From Pacificibacter maritimus (GTDB lineage Bacteria; Pseudomonadota; Alphaproteobacteria; Rhodobacterales; Rhodobacteraceae), in the NCBI RefSeq assembly GCF_003814915.1, contig NZ_RKQK01000002.1, positions 249,184 to 313,183 of the forward strand: a DNA stretch of 64,000 nt, given 5' to 3'. The notes below the pieces were generated by a model, which saw only the letters and a list, made by a program, of their open reading frames with translations, was not told the origin of the DNA and ran no database searches. A program made the translations under genes and the position numbers. Of this stretch, positions 63,517 through 64,000 are shown piece by piece. The stretch's first letter is position 1, and each line of letters starts with the position of its first letter.

Positions 63517-64000
63517 ATGTCCACCCAAACCGAAGTTATCCGTCGCAATACTGTACCACAAATCGCCAGTCGCAAAGGCGCAGAGCCGATTGTGTCTTTA
63601 ACCTCTTATCACGCGCACACGGCCGCGATTGTAGATAAGTTTGCCGATTTCATTTTGGTTGGCGACAGCTTGGGGATGGTCATGCACGGAATGGAAAGCA
63701 CTGTCGGCGTGCCGCTTGATTTGATGATCATGCATGGCAAAGCTGTGGTGCGTGGCACGCAAAAAGCGTTGATCGTCGTTGATATGCCGTTTGGCACCTA
63801 CGAAGAAAGCCCCAACATGGCCTTTCGCAATGCCGCGAAAATCATGAAGGAAACGCAGTGCCAAGCGGTCAAACTTGAAGGCGGCGCGCGCATGGCTGAA
63901 ACGATCAAATTTTTGGTCGAACGCGGCATACCTGTGATGGCACATATCGGCCTGACACCACAGTCCAGTCACGTGATGGGCGGCTTCAAAACCCAAGGCC
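63517..64000 (+). CDS. panB: 3-methyl-2-oxobutanoate hydroxymethyltransferase, N-terminal part
   Basis: The first 161 codons are visible; the gene runs off the right edge. ATG at 63517 with AAAGGAG upstream. Motifs: Leu-Val-Gly-Asp-Ser-Leu-Gly-Met-Val and Asp-Met-Pro-Phe-Gly, and Lys-Leu-Glu-Gly-Gly. It makes ketopantoate from ketoisovalerate and 5,10-methylene-THF, upstream of the PanC reaction. Confidence 0.95.
   Translation, partial: MSTQTEVIRRNTVPQIASRKGAEPIVSLTSYHAHTAAIVDKFADFILVGDSLGMVMHGMESTVGVPLDLMIMHGKAVVRGTQKALIVVDMPFGTYEESPNMAFRNAAKIMKETQCQAVKLEGGARMAETIKFLVERGIPVMAHIGLTPQSSHVMGGFKTQG

Noticed and set aside
1-64000. CRISPR arrays, rRNA, tRNA and insertion sequences
   Set aside because: No repeat-spacer pattern, no transposase-like frame and no cloverleaf sequence was seen in the gaps; short tRNA-like matches were not pursued by computation.

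Overview
The window reads as a chromosomal segment of a marine alphaproteobacterium of the Rhodobacteraceae (Roseobacter group). Supporting signs are an F0 ATP synthase operon with the extra b' subunit and no F1 genes beside it, a MipZ-type division ATPase, a short HisG with HisZ, DUF1489 and zf-CHCC proteins, BluB with a B12-dependent ribonucleotide reductase, and two Hint-domain proteins of the kind common in this group. No rRNA, tRNA, transposase or CRISPR array was seen. Both edges cut genes: an unidentified one on the left and panB on the right.

Region by region. 1-13.7 kb is mostly housekeeping: HIT protein, orphan ABC ATPase, single-domain globin with a paired dyad upstream, polA, a hairpin-rich intergenic region, an nth/PfkB-kinase pair, a Hint protein, an Ada-like methyltransferase, an OmpA lipoprotein, a FadR-type regulator and the F0 operon (atpI-B-E-X-F). 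13.9-17 kb holds regulators (ArsR, LysR), an EamA transporter and an unidentified protein. 17.3-25.6 kb is a translation and secretion cluster (ffh, chorismate mutase, rpsP, rimM, trmD, rplS, rpmE, mipZ) with bluB, a sulfotransferase-like gene and a DUF2254 gene interleaved. 25.6-28.8 kb has small membrane proteins, a YbiB-like protein, mobA, tusA-like and DUF2218 genes.

29-34.5 kb is an amino-acid block: AGCS symporter, aspartate ammonia-lyase, asparaginase, Asp/Glu racemase and an XRE-type regulator. Together they suggest asparagine/aspartate catabolism to fumarate and ammonia. 34.5-42 kb has a Gfo/Idh/MocA oxidoreductase and a complete tripartite tricarboxylate transporter (tctC-tctB-tctA), with a divergent operon of response regulator, sensor kinase and an orphan periplasmic binding protein. 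42.2-48.4 kb looks like an osmoadaptation locus: a GH13_18 phosphorylase facing a GT81-type glucosyl-3-phosphoglycerate synthase and its HAD phosphatase (glucosylglycerate synthesis and recycling), followed by KtrAB potassium uptake.

48.4-50.6 kb is an accessory patch: a Hint protein flanked by decayed gene pieces, with locally higher GC. 50.6-64 kb returns to core genes: nrdJ, DUF1489, hisS-hisZ-hisG, slyX, a lipoprotein coupled to dnaE, a small membrane protein, and panC-panB. The most interesting non-coding signals are the globin dyads, the structured region after polA, the hairpin between atpE and atpX, the ffh leader, and the repeat pair in front of the tctD-like gene.
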